Origin: an uncultured Eubacterium sp.
GTDB taxonomy: Bacteria > Bacillota > Clostridia > Lachnospirales > Lachnospiraceae
Length of the DNA: 64,000 nucleotides
Direction: 5' to 3'
NCBI GenBank assembly: GCA_910586225.1
Contig: CAJUIL010000006.1
Location: forward strand, 62,001-126,000
The notes beneath the pieces were generated by a model. The model saw only the letters and a program-made list of their open reading frames with translations. It was not told the DNA's origin and made no database searches. The position numbers were made by a program, and so were the translations under genes. The number at the start of each line of letters is the position of its first letter. The first letter of the stretch is position 1. Shown in pieces: positions 33,481-41,469 of this stretch.

Positions 33481-34422
33481 ATGGAAGATAAAAATCAGTA
33501 TACGGATGCCGACACCGGACAGGGTCAAGAAGGCATTCAAAATACGGACGCCAGCAGCGACGCGGCGGAAACTGTCTTGACCAAAGAGACGCAGGAGACG
33601 AACAGTCAGGCGGATGATATCCTGCAAAACAGCTATGATCTGCAGGGCAGCTCAGTGATGCAAGGCGGTTATGACGGACAGATCAGCCAGGATGCGTTGA
33701 ACGGCTATGGAACGCCAGCAGATCAGAACGCGCCTGGCGGTTACGATACACAGGCAGGCCAGAATGTGCAGAATAGTTATAACTGGCAGGCGGGCCAGGA
33801 TGCACAGGGCAGCTACGGGCCGTACGGCGGGCAGAATGCACAAAACAGCTATCATGCGCAGGGAAATCCAAATACACAAAACAGTTATGGTTCATACGAG
33901 AACCAGAATGCGCAAGGCGGTTATGGGCCATACGGAAATCAGAATGCGCAAAACGGCTATGGACCGCAGAACGGCTATGGACCGCAGAACGGCTATGGAC
34001 CGCAGAACGGCCCATACGGTTATTACCAGCAGTATCAGAAAGCTGGCTCTAGCGGATCTGGCAACGGATTTGGGATTGCGTCTATGGCGCTTGGTATTTT
34101 GTCGCTCGTGTTATTTTGTACGTGTGTGAATATTCCGCTGGCGATCGCGGCGGTGATTTTTGGCGCGCTGCAGCTTAGCAAGGGCACACAGGGAAAAGGT
34201 ATGGCGATTGCAGGCATTGTGACGGGAGTTTTATCTGTGATCGCCCTGTTTGTGACGATCGCTCTTTTGTGGACGCCGTTTATGGAGTATTATTATGAAG
34301 AAGGCATTCCGGAATTACAGCGTCCGGGATATGAGTATGAATACGATTATGATTATGATTTTGACAGGGACGGCGGCTTTGAGGATTTTTTTGAATTTTT
34401 TGACGGCGGCGATCGTTTTTAG
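33481..34422 (+). CDS. Repeat-rich DUF4190-type membrane protein
   Basis: 313 residues; AGGAGGTGA nine bases before ATG 33481. The first 185 residues are low-complexity and hydrophilic, rich in Gln, Asn, Gly and Tyr, made of imperfect 12-20 residue repeats (YGPYGNQNAQNGYGPQ and exact NGYGPQ copies at 33955-34010). Then a DUF4190-like region with two helices: GFGIASMALGILSLVLFC and GIVTGVLSVIALFVTIALL, and an acidic Tyr/Asp tail (YEYEYDYDYDFDRD). The N-terminal repeats look like a cytoplasmic or surface disordered arm. The exact DNA repeats near 33955 could vary in number between strains. Role unknown. Confidence 0.8.
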   Translation: MEDKNQYTDADTGQGQEGIQNTDASSDAAETVLTKETQETNSQADDILQNSYDLQGSSVMQGGYDGQISQDALNGYGTPADQNAPGGYDTQAGQNVQNSYNWQAGQDAQGSYGPYGGQNAQNSYHAQGNPNTQNSYGSYENQNAQGGYGPYGNQNAQNGYGPQNGYGPQNGYGPQNGPYGYYQQYQKAGSSGSGNGFGIASMALGILSLVLFCTCVNIPLAIAAVIFGALQLSKGTQGKGMAIAGIVTGVLSVIALFVTIALLWTPFMEYYYEEGIPELQRPGYEYEYDYDYDFDRDGGFEDFFEFFDGGDRF

Positions 34423-34475
34423 GATAAAAACGGCAGCCTGCGGGAATATGACGATAAAAAGCTTAGGAGGCGGGT

Positions 34476-37400
34476 ATGTACAGTAAAGTAGATACGAACA
34501 TGAATTTTGTAGAAAGGGAGCATAAGGTCATTGATTTCTGGAAAGAAAAAAAAATCTTTCAAAAGTCGATGGACTCCAGAAAAGAAGGCGAAACCTATAC
34601 GTTTTATGATGGGCCGCCGACTGCGAATGGTAAGCCGCACATCGGCCATGTGTTAACACGCGTGATTAAGGATATGATCCCAAGATATCAGACGATGAAG
34701 GGCAAATATGTGCCGCGTAAGGCCGGATGGGATACGCATGGGCTTCCGGTCGAGCTGGAGGTGGAGAAGCTGCTTGGCTTAAACGGCAAGGATCAGATTG
34801 AAGCGTTTGGAATGGAGCCGTTTATCAAACAGTGTAAGGAATCCGTATGGAAATATAAAGGGATGTGGGAGGATTTTTCACAAACTGTTGGCTTTTGGGC
34901 GGATATGGACGACCCGTATGTGACCTATGAGGATGATTACATTGAATCAGAATGGTGGGCGTTAAAGCAGATCTGGGACAAAAACCTGCTGTATAAGGGC
35001 TTCAAGACTGTTCCATACTGTCCGCGCTGCGGTACGCCGCTCTCTTCACAGGAGGTGGCACAGGGTTATAAGACAGTGAAAGAGCGTTCCGCGATCGTAC
35101 GTTTCAAGGCGGTTGGTGAAGACGCTTATTTCCTTGCCTGGACGACGACGCCTTGGACGCTGCCATCCAACCTCGCGCTTTGCGTGAATCCGCAGGAGAC
35201 ATATTGCAAGGTAAAGGCTGCGGACGGTTACACATATTATCTGGCGGAGGCGCTGCTGGATCAGGTGCTTGGAGCATCCGATAAAGAAGGAGATACCGCA
35301 GCTTATGAAGTACTGGAGACGTACAAGGGGACGCAGCTGGAATACCGCGAATACGAGCCGCTGTTTCATTTTGCGGATGCGCTTGTGGAAAAGCAGCATA
35401 AGAAGGCGTTTTACGTTGTCTGCGATTCGTATGTTACCATGACGGACGGTACAGGGATCGTACACATTGCGCCTGCGTTCGGTGAGGACGATGCCCAAGT
35501 TGGCAGAAAATACGGCCTGCCGTTTGTACAGCTTGTGGACGGCAAGGGAGAGCTGACAGAGGAAACGGATTATGCGGGTGTATTTGTAAAAAAAGCGGAT
35601 CCGCTGGTATTAAAGGATCTGGACGCGGCAGGGCTGCTGTTTGACGCGCCGAAATTTGAGCATGAGTATCCGCACTGTTGGAGATGCGACACGCCGCTTA
35701 TTTATTACGCAAGAGAATCCTGGTTTATTAAAATGACCGAGGTAAAAGATGAACTTATCCGCAACAACAATACAGTCAACTGGATCCCGGATTCGATCGG
35801 CAAGGGACGTTTTGGCGACTGGCTGGAAAATATCCAGGATTGGGGGCTGTCCCGTAACCGTTATTGGGGTACGCCGCTTCCAGTCTGGGAATGTGCGTGC
35901 GGGCATCAGGAATGTATCGGCAGCCGTGCGGAATTGGCGGAAAAATGCGGACAGTCGGATACACTTGAAACAGAGCTGCACCGTCCGTATATCGATGAGG
36001 TGTCCTACCCGTGTCCGGATTGCGGCAAAACGATGCACCGCGTACCGGAGGTGATCGACTGTTGGTTTGATTCCGGAGCAATGCCATTTGCACAGCATCA
36101 TTATCCATTTGAAAATAAGGAGCTGTTTGAGCAGCAGTTCCCGGCGCAGTTTATTTCCGAAGCGGTAGATCAGACGCGTGGCTGGTTCTATTCCTTGATG
36201 GCGGAGTCTACGCTTTTGTTCCACAAGGCTCCGTATGAAAACGTCATCGTGCTCGGCCATGTGCAGGATGAGAACGGACAGAAGATGAGCAAATCCAAAG
36301 GGAATGCTATTGACCCCTTTGAGGCGTTGGAAACGTACGGTGCAGATGCCATCCGCTGGTATTTCTATATTAACAGCGCGCCGTGGCTGCCGAACCGCTT
36401 CCATGGTAAGGCCGTGCAGGAGGGACAGCGTAAATTCCTTGCGACATTGTGGAATACGTATGCGTTTTTTGTACTGTACGCGAATATCGACGGCTTCGAC
36501 GCTTCAAAATATGAGCTGGAGTATGAGAAGCTCGGTGTGATGGACCGATGGCTCTTATCCAGGCTGAATACGGTTGTAAAGCAGGTGGATGAAAACCTTG
36601 GCAGCTACCGGATACCGGAAGCCGCGCGGGCGCTGGACAGCTTTACGGATGAGATGTCCAACTGGTATGTCAGAAGAAGCCGTGAGCGTTTCTGGGCAAA
36701 GGGCATGGAGCAGGATAAGATTAATGCTTATATGACGCTTTATACCGCGCTTGTTACGATCGCAAAAACAGCGGCGCCGATGGTTCCGTTTATTACGGAG
36801 GAAATTTACCGCAACCTTGTGTGCAGCGTAGACGCGTCTGCACCAGAAAGCGTGCATTTGTGCGATTTCCCGGCAGCTGCAGAAGCTTATATCAATAAGC
36901 GGCTGGAAGCGGATATGGACGCGGTGTTAAAGATCGTTGTGATGGGCCGCGCCTGCCGCAACGCCGCAAATATCAAGAACCGTCAGCCGATCGGAAGGAT
37001 GTTTGTAAAAGCGCCGCAGCAGCTTGAAGATTATTTTGTAACGATTATCGAAGAAGAGCTGAACGTAAAGAAGGCTTCCTTTACGGATGACGTCAGCGCT
37101 TATACAGATTATAAATTCAAGCCGCAGCTGCGTACGGTAGGGCCGAAATATGGAAAATATTTAAAACAGATTCAGCAAACGCTGGCGGAGCTGGACGGCA
37201 ATGCGGCTATGCGCACGCTGCGTGAGAAAGGCCAGCTTTGTCTTGACAGCATCAGCCCGGACATTGTATTATCGGAGGAGGATCTTTTGATCACGATGAC
37301 CCAGATGGAAGGCTATGTGACAGAAGGTGATCATACGGTTACGGTCGTGCTGGATACGAATCTGACGCCGGAGCTTTTGGAAGAGGGATTTGTAAGAGAG

Positions 37401-37631
37401 ATCATCAGCAAATTGCAGACGATGCGCAAGGAAGCTGGGTTCGAGGTAATGGATCAGATTGCGGTTTCTTATACGGCGGATGAGAAGGCAGCGGTCATTT
37501 TTACCCGCAACACAGATACGATCTGTACGGAGGTGCTTGCCGTTTCACTGGAGCAGGATCAGCTGAGCGGATACAGCAAGGACTGGAATATCAATGGTGA
37601 GAAAGTGACTTTAAGTGTGGAACGCAGATAA
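34476..37631 (+). CDS. ileS: Isoleucyl-tRNA synthetase (1051-residue, eukaryote-like type)
   Basis: Charges tRNA-Ile with isoleucine. Class I signatures: HIGH at residues 55-58 (GKPHIGHVL) and KMSKS at 603-607 (GQKMSKSKG). The editing domain lies between them (for example TTPWTLPSNLALCVNP), followed by WFDSGAMPFAQ and the anticodon-binding region with FTDEMSNWYVRRSRERFW. At 1051 residues and with a C-terminal domain of the DUF5915 kind, it belongs to the long IleS2-like group, which is often less sensitive to mupirocin. The ribosome site GGAGG precedes ATG 34476. I see no T-box leader in the 53 bp before it, which is unusual for a Firmicute ileS. Confidence 0.95.
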   Translation: MYSKVDTNMNFVEREHKVIDFWKEKKIFQKSMDSRKEGETYTFYDGPPTANGKPHIGHVLTRVIKDMIPRYQTMKGKYVPRKAGWDTHGLPVELEVEKLLGLNGKDQIEAFGMEPFIKQCKESVWKYKGMWEDFSQTVGFWADMDDPYVTYEDDYIESEWWALKQIWDKNLLYKGFKTVPYCPRCGTPLSSQEVAQGYKTVKERSAIVRFKAVGEDAYFLAWTTTPWTLPSNLALCVNPQETYCKVKAADGYTYYLAEALLDQVLGASDKEGDTAAYEVLETYKGTQLEYREYEPLFHFADALVEKQHKKAFYVVCDSYVTMTDGTGIVHIAPAFGEDDAQVGRKYGLPFVQLVDGKGELTEETDYAGVFVKKADPLVLKDLDAAGLLFDAPKFEHEYPHCWRCDTPLIYYARESWFIKMTEVKDELIRNNNTVNWIPDSIGKGRFGDWLENIQDWGLSRNRYWGTPLPVWECACGHQECIGSRAELAEKCGQSDTLETELHRPYIDEVSYPCPDCGKTMHRVPEVIDCWFDSGAMPFAQHHYPFENKELFEQQFPAQFISEAVDQTRGWFYSLMAESTLLFHKAPYENVIVLGHVQDENGQKMSKSKGNAIDPFEALETYGADAIRWYFYINSAPWLPNRFHGKAVQEGQRKFLATLWNTYAFFVLYANIDGFDASKYELEYEKLGVMDRWLLSRLNTVVKQVDENLGSYRIPEAARALDSFTDEMSNWYVRRSRERFWAKGMEQDKINAYMTLYTALVTIAKTAAPMVPFITEEIYRNLVCSVDASAPESVHLCDFPAAAEAYINKRLEADMDAVLKIVVMGRACRNAANIKNRQPIGRMFVKAPQQLEDYFVTIIEEELNVKKASFTDDVSAYTDYKFKPQLRTVGPKYGKYLKQIQQTLAELDGNAAMRTLREKGQLCLDSISPDIVLSEEDLLITMTQMEGYVTEGDHTVTVVLDTNLTPELLEEGFVREIISKLQTMRKEAGFEVMDQIAVSYTADEKAAVIFTRNTDTICTEVLAVSLEQDQLSGYSKDWNINGEKVTLSVERR

Positions 37632-37693
37632 GAAGCAGCCGACACGCTTGTTTGAATGTTCAATGTTTCTAACAAAATAAAAGGAGGACACCA

Positions 37694-40165
37694 ATGAAGA
37701 GCAAAATGTTTGAAAAAGAGGCGTTTATTAGAAGCGTAAAGGATAATGTAAAAAACCTTTACCGCAAAACGCTGCGTGAGGCCAGCCAGCAGGAGATCTA
37801 CCAGGCGGTCGCAAATACAGTAAAGGATGTGGTCATTGACGAATGGCTTGCGACACAAAAGACGTTTGATCGGGAAGATCCGAAGATTGTTTATTATATG
37901 TCGATGGAATTTTTGATGGGACGCGCGCTTGGCAACAACCTGATCAACCTGACTGCATACAAAGAGGTGCAGGAGGCGCTGGAGGAGCTTGGTCTGGATA
38001 TTAATGTGATCGAGGATCAAGAGCCGGATCCTGCGCTTGGCAACGGGGGTCTTGGGCGGCTTGCGGCCTGCTTTATGGAATCACTTGCTACATTGGGGTA
38101 TCCGGCATATGGCTGCGGCATCCGTTACCGCTACGGTATGTTTAAGCAGGCGATCAAGGATGGCTTTCAGGTGGAAACGCCGGACAACTGGTTAAAGGAC
38201 GGCTATCCATTTGAGCTGCGCAGGCCGGAATACAGTTACGAGGTAAAATTTGGCGGCTATGTGCGCGCAGAAAACCAGCCAAACGGCAAAACCAAATTTA
38301 TCCATGAGAACTATCAGTCCGTTAAGGCTATCCCGTATGATATGCCGATCGTAGGCTATAACAACAATATGGTTAACACATTGATGATCTGGGATGCGGA
38401 ACCGGTTAAATATTTTGAACTGGAGGCATTCGGCAAGGGCGATTATCGTAAGGCAGTAGAAGAAGAAAACCTGGCGAGAAACCTTACTGACGTGCTTTAT
38501 CCATGTGACGATCATATTGCGGGCAAGGAGCTGCGCTTAAAACAGCAATATTTCTTTGTATCTGCTTCGCTGCAGCGTGCGCTTGCAAAATTTAAGAAAA
38601 ATCATCCGGATATGCGGATGCTGCCGGATAAGGTTGTGATCCAGATGAACGATACACATCCGACGCTGGCGGTTGCGGAGCTGATGCGCCTTTTGATGGA
38701 CGAGGAGGACATGGGCTGGGATGACGCATGGGCGATCACAACAAAAACCTGCGCGTATACCAACCATACAATCATGGCGGAAGCGCTGGAAAAATGGCCA
38801 ATCGAGATCTTCTCTAGATTGCTGCCGAGAATTTACCAGATCGTAGAGGAAATTAACCGCAGATTTGTACTGTCCATCCAGCAGAAATTCCCGAACGATT
38901 ACAACAAGATCCAGAAGATGTCCATCGTATACGACGGCCAGGTAAAAATGGCAAACCTCGCGATCGCAGCAGGCTATTCGGTCAATGGTGTAGCAAGGCT
39001 TCATACAGAGATCTTGAAAAACCAGGAATTAAAAGATTTTTATGAAATGTTCCCGGAGAAATTCAACAATAAGACAAACGGTATTACACAAAGAAGATTC
39101 CTGCTCCACGGCAATCCGCTGCTGGCGGGCTGGGTGACAGATCATATCGGCGACGAGTGGATTACCGATCTGTCCCACATGAAGCGTCTGTCTATTTACG
39201 CAGACGACGAAAAGGCGCAGCAGGAATTTATGCACATCAAATATCAGAACAAACGCCGTCTGGCCAAATATATCTTTGACCATAACGGCATTGAGGTCAA
39301 CCCGCGTTCTATTTTTGATGTACAGGTAAAGCGTCTGCATGAATATAAGCGTCAGCTGATGAACATCCTCCATGTGATGTATCTGTATAATAAGCTGAAG
39401 GAAAATCCTTCGATGGAATTTGTTCCGCGTACGTTTATCTTTGGCGCAAAAGCCGCAGCAGGCTATAAAACCGCGAAATTAACGATAAAATTAATTACCA
39501 GTGTAGCAGAGGTGATTAATAATGATAGAAGCATCGATAATAAAATCAAGGTTGTATTTATTGAGGATTATCGTGTATCAAACGCAGAGTGGATTTTCGC
39601 TGCCGCCGACGTCTCCGAGCAGATTTCTACAGCATCGAAAGAAGCTTCTGGAACAGGCAATATGAAGTTCATGTTAAATGGAGCTTTAACGATCGGTACT
39701 ATGGATGGAGCAAATGTGGAGATGGTAGAGGAGATGGGTGAAGAAAACGCCTTTATCTTCGGCATGAGCTCTGATGAAGTCATTGAACACGAGCACAAGC
39801 GCGACTATAATCCAATGAATATCTTCAATAATGATCCGGAAATCCGTCAAGTACTCATGCAGCTGATCAACGGCTTTTATTCCAGAAATGACACGGAGTT
39901 GTTCCGCGACTTGTATAACTCGCTGTTAAATACAAACTGCACCCAGTATGCAGATACCTATTTCGTCCTCGCTGACTTCCGCGCCTATGCACAGGCACAG
40001 GAACGCGTGATGCAGGCATACAAGGACGAACGCCAGTGGGCTAAGAGTGCGATTCTTAACGTTGCGAACGTCGGCAAGTTCTCTTCCGACCGCACGATTG
40101 AAGAATATGTACAGGATATCTGGCATCTGCGCAAGGTTCATGTAGAACTGGAAGAGGAAACATAA
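37694..40165 (+). CDS. glgP: Glycogen/starch phosphorylase
   Basis: 823 residues; AAAGGAGG before ATG 37694. GT35 family: releases glucose 1-phosphate from alpha-1,4-glucan using phosphate and pyridoxal phosphate. Motifs: MEFLMGRALGNNL, ALGNGGLGRLAACFMES, VQMNDTHPTLA-like IQMNDTHPTL, PLP Lys 658 in SGTGNMKFMLNGA and IGTMDGANVEM. Length is typical. The end is followed by a terminator at 40232. A glycogen debranching enzyme is encoded 1.3 kb downstream on the other strand, consistent with glucan breakdown. Confidence 0.96.
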   Translation: MKSKMFEKEAFIRSVKDNVKNLYRKTLREASQQEIYQAVANTVKDVVIDEWLATQKTFDREDPKIVYYMSMEFLMGRALGNNLINLTAYKEVQEALEELGLDINVIEDQEPDPALGNGGLGRLAACFMESLATLGYPAYGCGIRYRYGMFKQAIKDGFQVETPDNWLKDGYPFELRRPEYSYEVKFGGYVRAENQPNGKTKFIHENYQSVKAIPYDMPIVGYNNNMVNTLMIWDAEPVKYFELEAFGKGDYRKAVEEENLARNLTDVLYPCDDHIAGKELRLKQQYFFVSASLQRALAKFKKNHPDMRMLPDKVVIQMNDTHPTLAVAELMRLLMDEEDMGWDDAWAITTKTCAYTNHTIMAEALEKWPIEIFSRLLPRIYQIVEEINRRFVLSIQQKFPNDYNKIQKMSIVYDGQVKMANLAIAAGYSVNGVARLHTEILKNQELKDFYEMFPEKFNNKTNGITQRRFLLHGNPLLAGWVTDHIGDEWITDLSHMKRLSIYADDEKAQQEFMHIKYQNKRRLAKYIFDHNGIEVNPRSIFDVQVKRLHEYKRQLMNILHVMYLYNKLKENPSMEFVPRTFIFGAKAAAGYKTAKLTIKLITSVAEVINNDRSIDNKIKVVFIEDYRVSNAEWIFAAADVSEQISTASKEASGTGNMKFMLNGALTIGTMDGANVEMVEEMGEENAFIFGMSSDEVIEHEHKRDYNPMNIFNNDPEIRQVLMQLINGFYSRNDTELFRDLYNSLLNTNCTQYADTYFVLADFRAYAQAQERVMQAYKDERQWAKSAILNVANVGKFSSDRTIEEYVQDIWHLRKVHVELEEET

Positions 40166-40231
40166 AAATACATCACAGCTATGCCAAAAAGCTTATGCCA
40201 ATGAAAGGCATTTGCAGGCAGCTATCACATT

Positions 40232-40278
40232 GCCCTGCACAGCTTTGTTTATCCGAACATCTGCTGTGCGGGGCTTTT
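40232..40278 (+). terminator. Intrinsic terminator after glgP
   Basis: GCCCTGCACAGC (40232-40243) pairs with GCTGTGCGGGGC (40263-40274), with one G-T pair, followed by TTTTC. It lies upstream of the methyltransferase start, arguing against a more upstream start for that gene. Confidence 0.82.
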
Positions 40279-40314
40279 CATCTGCTATCCAAGAGGCCGA
40301 CAAAGAAGAAAACT

Positions 40315-41091
40315 ATGACAAAGTTAGAACAATACTACAACAAATTCTGCGAGGATAAGCGCCTTCTAAGAAGGCACGGCCAGGTAGAATACACGATCAC
40401 GATGCACTATATCCACAAATATCTGTCCGCTTTCAAAAGTCCAAAGATCCTCGATATTGGAGCAGGCACCGGGCGCTACAGCGTGCAGCTCGCAAACGAA
40501 GGATATGACGTAACGGCAATCGAACTCGTGAAATATAATCTGGGTATATTAAAGTCTAAAAACAGCACAGTAAAAGCTTATCAGGGAAATGCACGAAAGC
40601 TGTCACGCTTTGACTCAGCGACCTTTGATATGACGCTGCTGTTTGGACCGATGTATCATTTATATACGATGCAAGACAAGGTGCAGGCGCTGCAGGAGGC
40701 CGAGCGGGTAACAAGGCCGGGAGGCTATGTGCTGGTTGCTTACTGCATGAATGAATACAGCGTATTGCTGTACGGCTTTCGGGACGGCAATGTAAAGCAA
40801 TGCCTGGCCGACGGAAGGCTGACACAGGATTTTCATTGCGCGGCACAGGAAGAGGATCTATACGATTATGTCAGGCTGGAGGATATCAACCATATCAATC
40901 AGGAGACTGGGCTGACACGGATGCAGATCATCGCGCCAGACGGCCCGGCCAATTATATGCGCCAGACGTTGAACGCAATGGATGAAGAAACGTTTGCGCT
41001 GTTTTTGGATTACCAGCTGTCCGTCTGCGAACGTCCGGAGCTGCTGGGAGCGAGCGCGCATACGCTGGATATTCTTCAGAAAAAACAGTAG
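40315..41091 (+). CDS. Class I SAM-dependent methyltransferase
   Basis: 258 residues from ATG 40315. The reading frame runs back to 40195, but that part passes through the glgP terminator, so 40315 is preferred despite a weak ribosome site (AAGAAGAAA). Motif I ILDIGAGTGRYSVQLANEGY, acidic loop VTAIELV, then ATFDMTLLFGPMYHL. It transfers a methyl group from S-adenosylmethionine to an unknown substrate. No neighbour hints at the substrate; resembles the UbiE-like family common in gut Clostridia. Confidence 0.82.
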   Translation: MTKLEQYYNKFCEDKRLLRRHGQVEYTITMHYIHKYLSAFKSPKILDIGAGTGRYSVQLANEGYDVTAIELVKYNLGILKSKNSTVKAYQGNARKLSRFDSATFDMTLLFGPMYHLYTMQDKVQALQEAERVTRPGGYVLVAYCMNEYSVLLYGFRDGNVKQCLADGRLTQDFHCAAQEEDLYDYVRLEDINHINQETGLTRMQIIAPDGPANYMRQTLNAMDEETFALFLDYQLSVCERPELLGASAHTLDILQKKQ

Positions 41092-41114
41092 GCGTACATG
41101 ACGTTACAGAAAAA

Positions 41115-41163
41115 CAGCCTGCGTGCCAGGAGCTATTCAGTCCCCCCCCCGGCACGCAGGCTG
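41115..41163 (+). terminator. Hairpin after the methyltransferase gene
   Basis: CAGCCTGCGTGCC (41115-41127) pairs perfectly with GGCACGCAGGCTG (41151-41163). The loop carries a run of nine C at 41142-41150, a possible slippage tract. There is no T-run; it may serve both strands. A second inverted repeat, AGCGGCAGA/TCTGCCGCT, lies at 41191-41220. Confidence 0.7.
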
Positions 41164-41233
41164 ATTTCAATAACTGCGTATGTTTGCGAGAGCGGCAGAG
41201 GTGATTTTGCATCTGCCGCTTGGTATGCAGTCT

Positions 41234-41413
41234 TTATTCATATACCGTGCAGCCTGTCACATTTTCAAGATCGTCAAATCTTATGACAACCGATCTGCTT
41301 CCGGCTGGAGCTTGTACTTTTGCGGCGTCAAAATCCTTCTCATCCATTACCGTATAAGAAATCTTATGCTTTGCAATCAGTTCCTCAAGCTCTTTGAAAG
41401 CGGTTTTCGCCAT
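41234..41413 (-). CDS. Hypothetical 59-residue protein
   Basis: A small leftward gene read from the minus strand: AAAGGAGGAATTGTGTAA then ATG at 41413, 59 codons and TAA at 41234. Product begins MAKTAFKELEELIAKHKISY and contains KDFDAAKVQAPAGSRSVVIR and DDLENVTGCTVYE. Compact alpha/beta composition, acidic, no signal or membrane segment. I do not recognise it. It follows the glycogen-debranching gene by 56 bp on the same strand, and the inverted repeat at 41191-41220 sits just after its end, so it is probably the last gene of that unit. Confidence 0.75.
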   Translation of the reverse strand: MAKTAFKELEELIAKHKISYTVMDEKDFDAAKVQAPAGSRSVVIRFDDLENVTGCTVYE

Positions 41414-41430
41414 TTACACAATTCCTCCTT

Positions 41431-41466
41431 TTTGCTTTTGATAGACGCTTTGCTTTTGATAGACAC
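41431..41466. repeat. Tandem 18-bp direct repeat, two copies
   Basis: TTTGCTTTTGATAGAC(G/A)C at 41431-41448 and 41449-41466, identical in 17 of 18 positions. It lies between the small gene's start and the debranching-enzyme stop. Confidence 0.85.
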
Positions 41467-41469
41467 TTT

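Noticed and set aside
40195..40314. N-terminal extension of the methyltransferase
   Set aside because: Passes through the glgP terminator hairpin and has no ribosome site; ATG 40315 used.
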